A stretch of 14,406 nt of DNA from an uncultured Candidatus Saccharibacteria bacterium (GTDB taxonomy: Bacteria > Patescibacteriota > Saccharimonadia > Saccharimonadales > Saccharimonadaceae), in the NCBI GenBank assembly GCA_937902295.1, contig CALGUM010000071.1:1-14406 (forward strand). Direction: 5' to 3'. Under the pieces are notes generated by a model. The model did no database searches. It was not told the DNA's origin and saw only the letters and a program-made list of their open reading frames with translations. Each line of letters opens with the position of its first letter. Position 1 is the first letter of the stretch. A program made the translations under genes and the position numbers. This document shows positions 13,781-14,406 of this stretch, in pieces.

Positions 13781-14406
13781 ATGAAACTTTGGCCGTTTGG
13801 CCGTGATTTACGGCTGCGACCGATCGCCGCACAACCACCGGCAATTGAAAAAGTTGGCGAGACACTCACGCCCAATATGCGCGCACTGCGTCTCACTATG
13901 ACAATGGCAGACCATTTGTTGTCTATGGGGGTGCCGGCAAATAGTGTCGTGATGCGTGTGCTTGATGTTACAGAAACGTATTGTCAGCGTCCGGTGCACG
14001 TCGATGTAAGCGCCAATTTGTTAATGTTGTCTCAGCTTCGTGGTATTGAAAAAGAGCCATTGACGCTCATTCGCCCAGTCGCGCTTCGAGATATTAATTA
14101 TATGACGATTCAAGCGATTCAAAATTTAATTTTTGAAATATCTAAAGGCTCTCATTCACTCGATCAAGCAGAAGTCTTGCTCGATCAAATCATCACAGCC
14201 CCGAGAAAATTTCCGTGGTGGATTATTATGCTCGGCAACGCCTCGATCGTGGCCGGTGTAACCCTGATGTATACAACTTCATGGAAGGTAATCCTCACTA
14301 CATTCTGTATTGGTATTGTGATTGACAGGCTCCTTGCTGGGCTCGTAAAAGGTGGTATCCCATTATTCTTCCGTCAAATTGCGGCTGCGATGTCGATTAC
14401 TCTGAT
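13781..14406 (+). CDS. ThrE-like threonine/serine exporter family protein (DUF1212), 5' part
   Basis: Membrane transporter of the ThrE family, whose known members export threonine and serine. The 208 visible residues cover the cytoplasmic DUF1212 domain: TMADHLLSMGVPANSVVMRV, LDVTETYCQRPVHVDVSANL, a PLTLIRPVALRDINYMTIQA segment and ISKGSHSLDQAEVLLDQI. Membrane helices begin around 145 (WWIIMLGNASIVAGVTLMY). The pattern of an 'amphipathic helix, beta-rich segment, helix, then membrane domain' matches actinobacterial and other ThrE proteins. The ATG has AAGGAG 10 nt upstream. The gene runs off the right edge, so the second membrane (ThrE_2-like) half cannot be judged. The family is likely; the substrate is not shown. 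Confidence 0.82.
   Translation, partial: MKLWPFGRDLRLRPIAAQPPAIEKVGETLTPNMRALRLTMTMADHLLSMGVPANSVVMRVLDVTETYCQRPVHVDVSANLLMLSQLRGIEKEPLTLIRPVALRDINYMTIQAIQNLIFEISKGSHSLDQAEVLLDQIITAPRKFPWWIIMLGNASIVAGVTLMYTTSWKVILTTFCIGIVIDRLLAGLVKGGIPLFFRQIAAAMSITL

Overview
The window looks like chromosome of a small-genome bacterium of the Patescibacteria/CPR, most likely an environmental Saccharibacterium (TM7). This is inferred from gene content, since there is no rRNA or marker gene here. The reasons are a short type IV prepilin with a long N-terminal leader, tightly packed genes, and a complete proteobacterial-type cytochrome bo3 quinol oxidase operon with a type II NADH dehydrogenase. Some free-living-type Saccharibacteria are known to carry that set, while lacking most other respiratory and biosynthetic genes. 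The standard genetic code fits every gene.

Left part (1-4375, all minus strand): a prepilin gene runs off the left edge and is frameshifted at a run of five G. Next come an RsuA/RluB-type pseudouridine synthase, a CheY-like response regulator and a membrane PAS histidine kinase. The regulator and the kinase both end in long Pro/Gln/Ala-rich tails; the regulator's tail carries a near-perfect 99-bp tandem duplication. The kinase has no canonical start codon in front of its first membrane helix.

Redox part (4320-6507): an NADPH-dependent FMN reductase (minus) and an HxlR-family regulator (plus) diverge from an 87-bp spacer with two nested palindromes, which looks like a self-contained redox-sensing switch. 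The regulator converges on an NDH-2 gene, and the two stop codons share one CTAG.

Respiratory part (6557-12603, minus strand): a small basic ORF, an endonuclease/exonuclease/phosphatase-fold protein, then cyoE, cyoD, cyoC, cyoB and cyoA (transcribed A to E), with gaps of 2-3 nt or ATGA overlaps. A promoter lies so close to the cyoA ATG that the mRNA may be leaderless. NDH-2 would pass electrons from NADH to a quinone and the bo3 oxidase would pass them on to O2 while pumping protons. No quinone-synthesis gene is in the window.

Right part (12544-14406): an unrecognised 336-residue Arg-rich membrane protein gene (minus) has its own consensus promoter and a 16-bp-stem terminator. Diverging from it is the 5' part of a ThrE-like (DUF1212) exporter gene on the plus strand, preceded by a possible 16-codon leader ORF. 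I saw no rRNA, tRNA, CRISPR array, transposase or attachment site.
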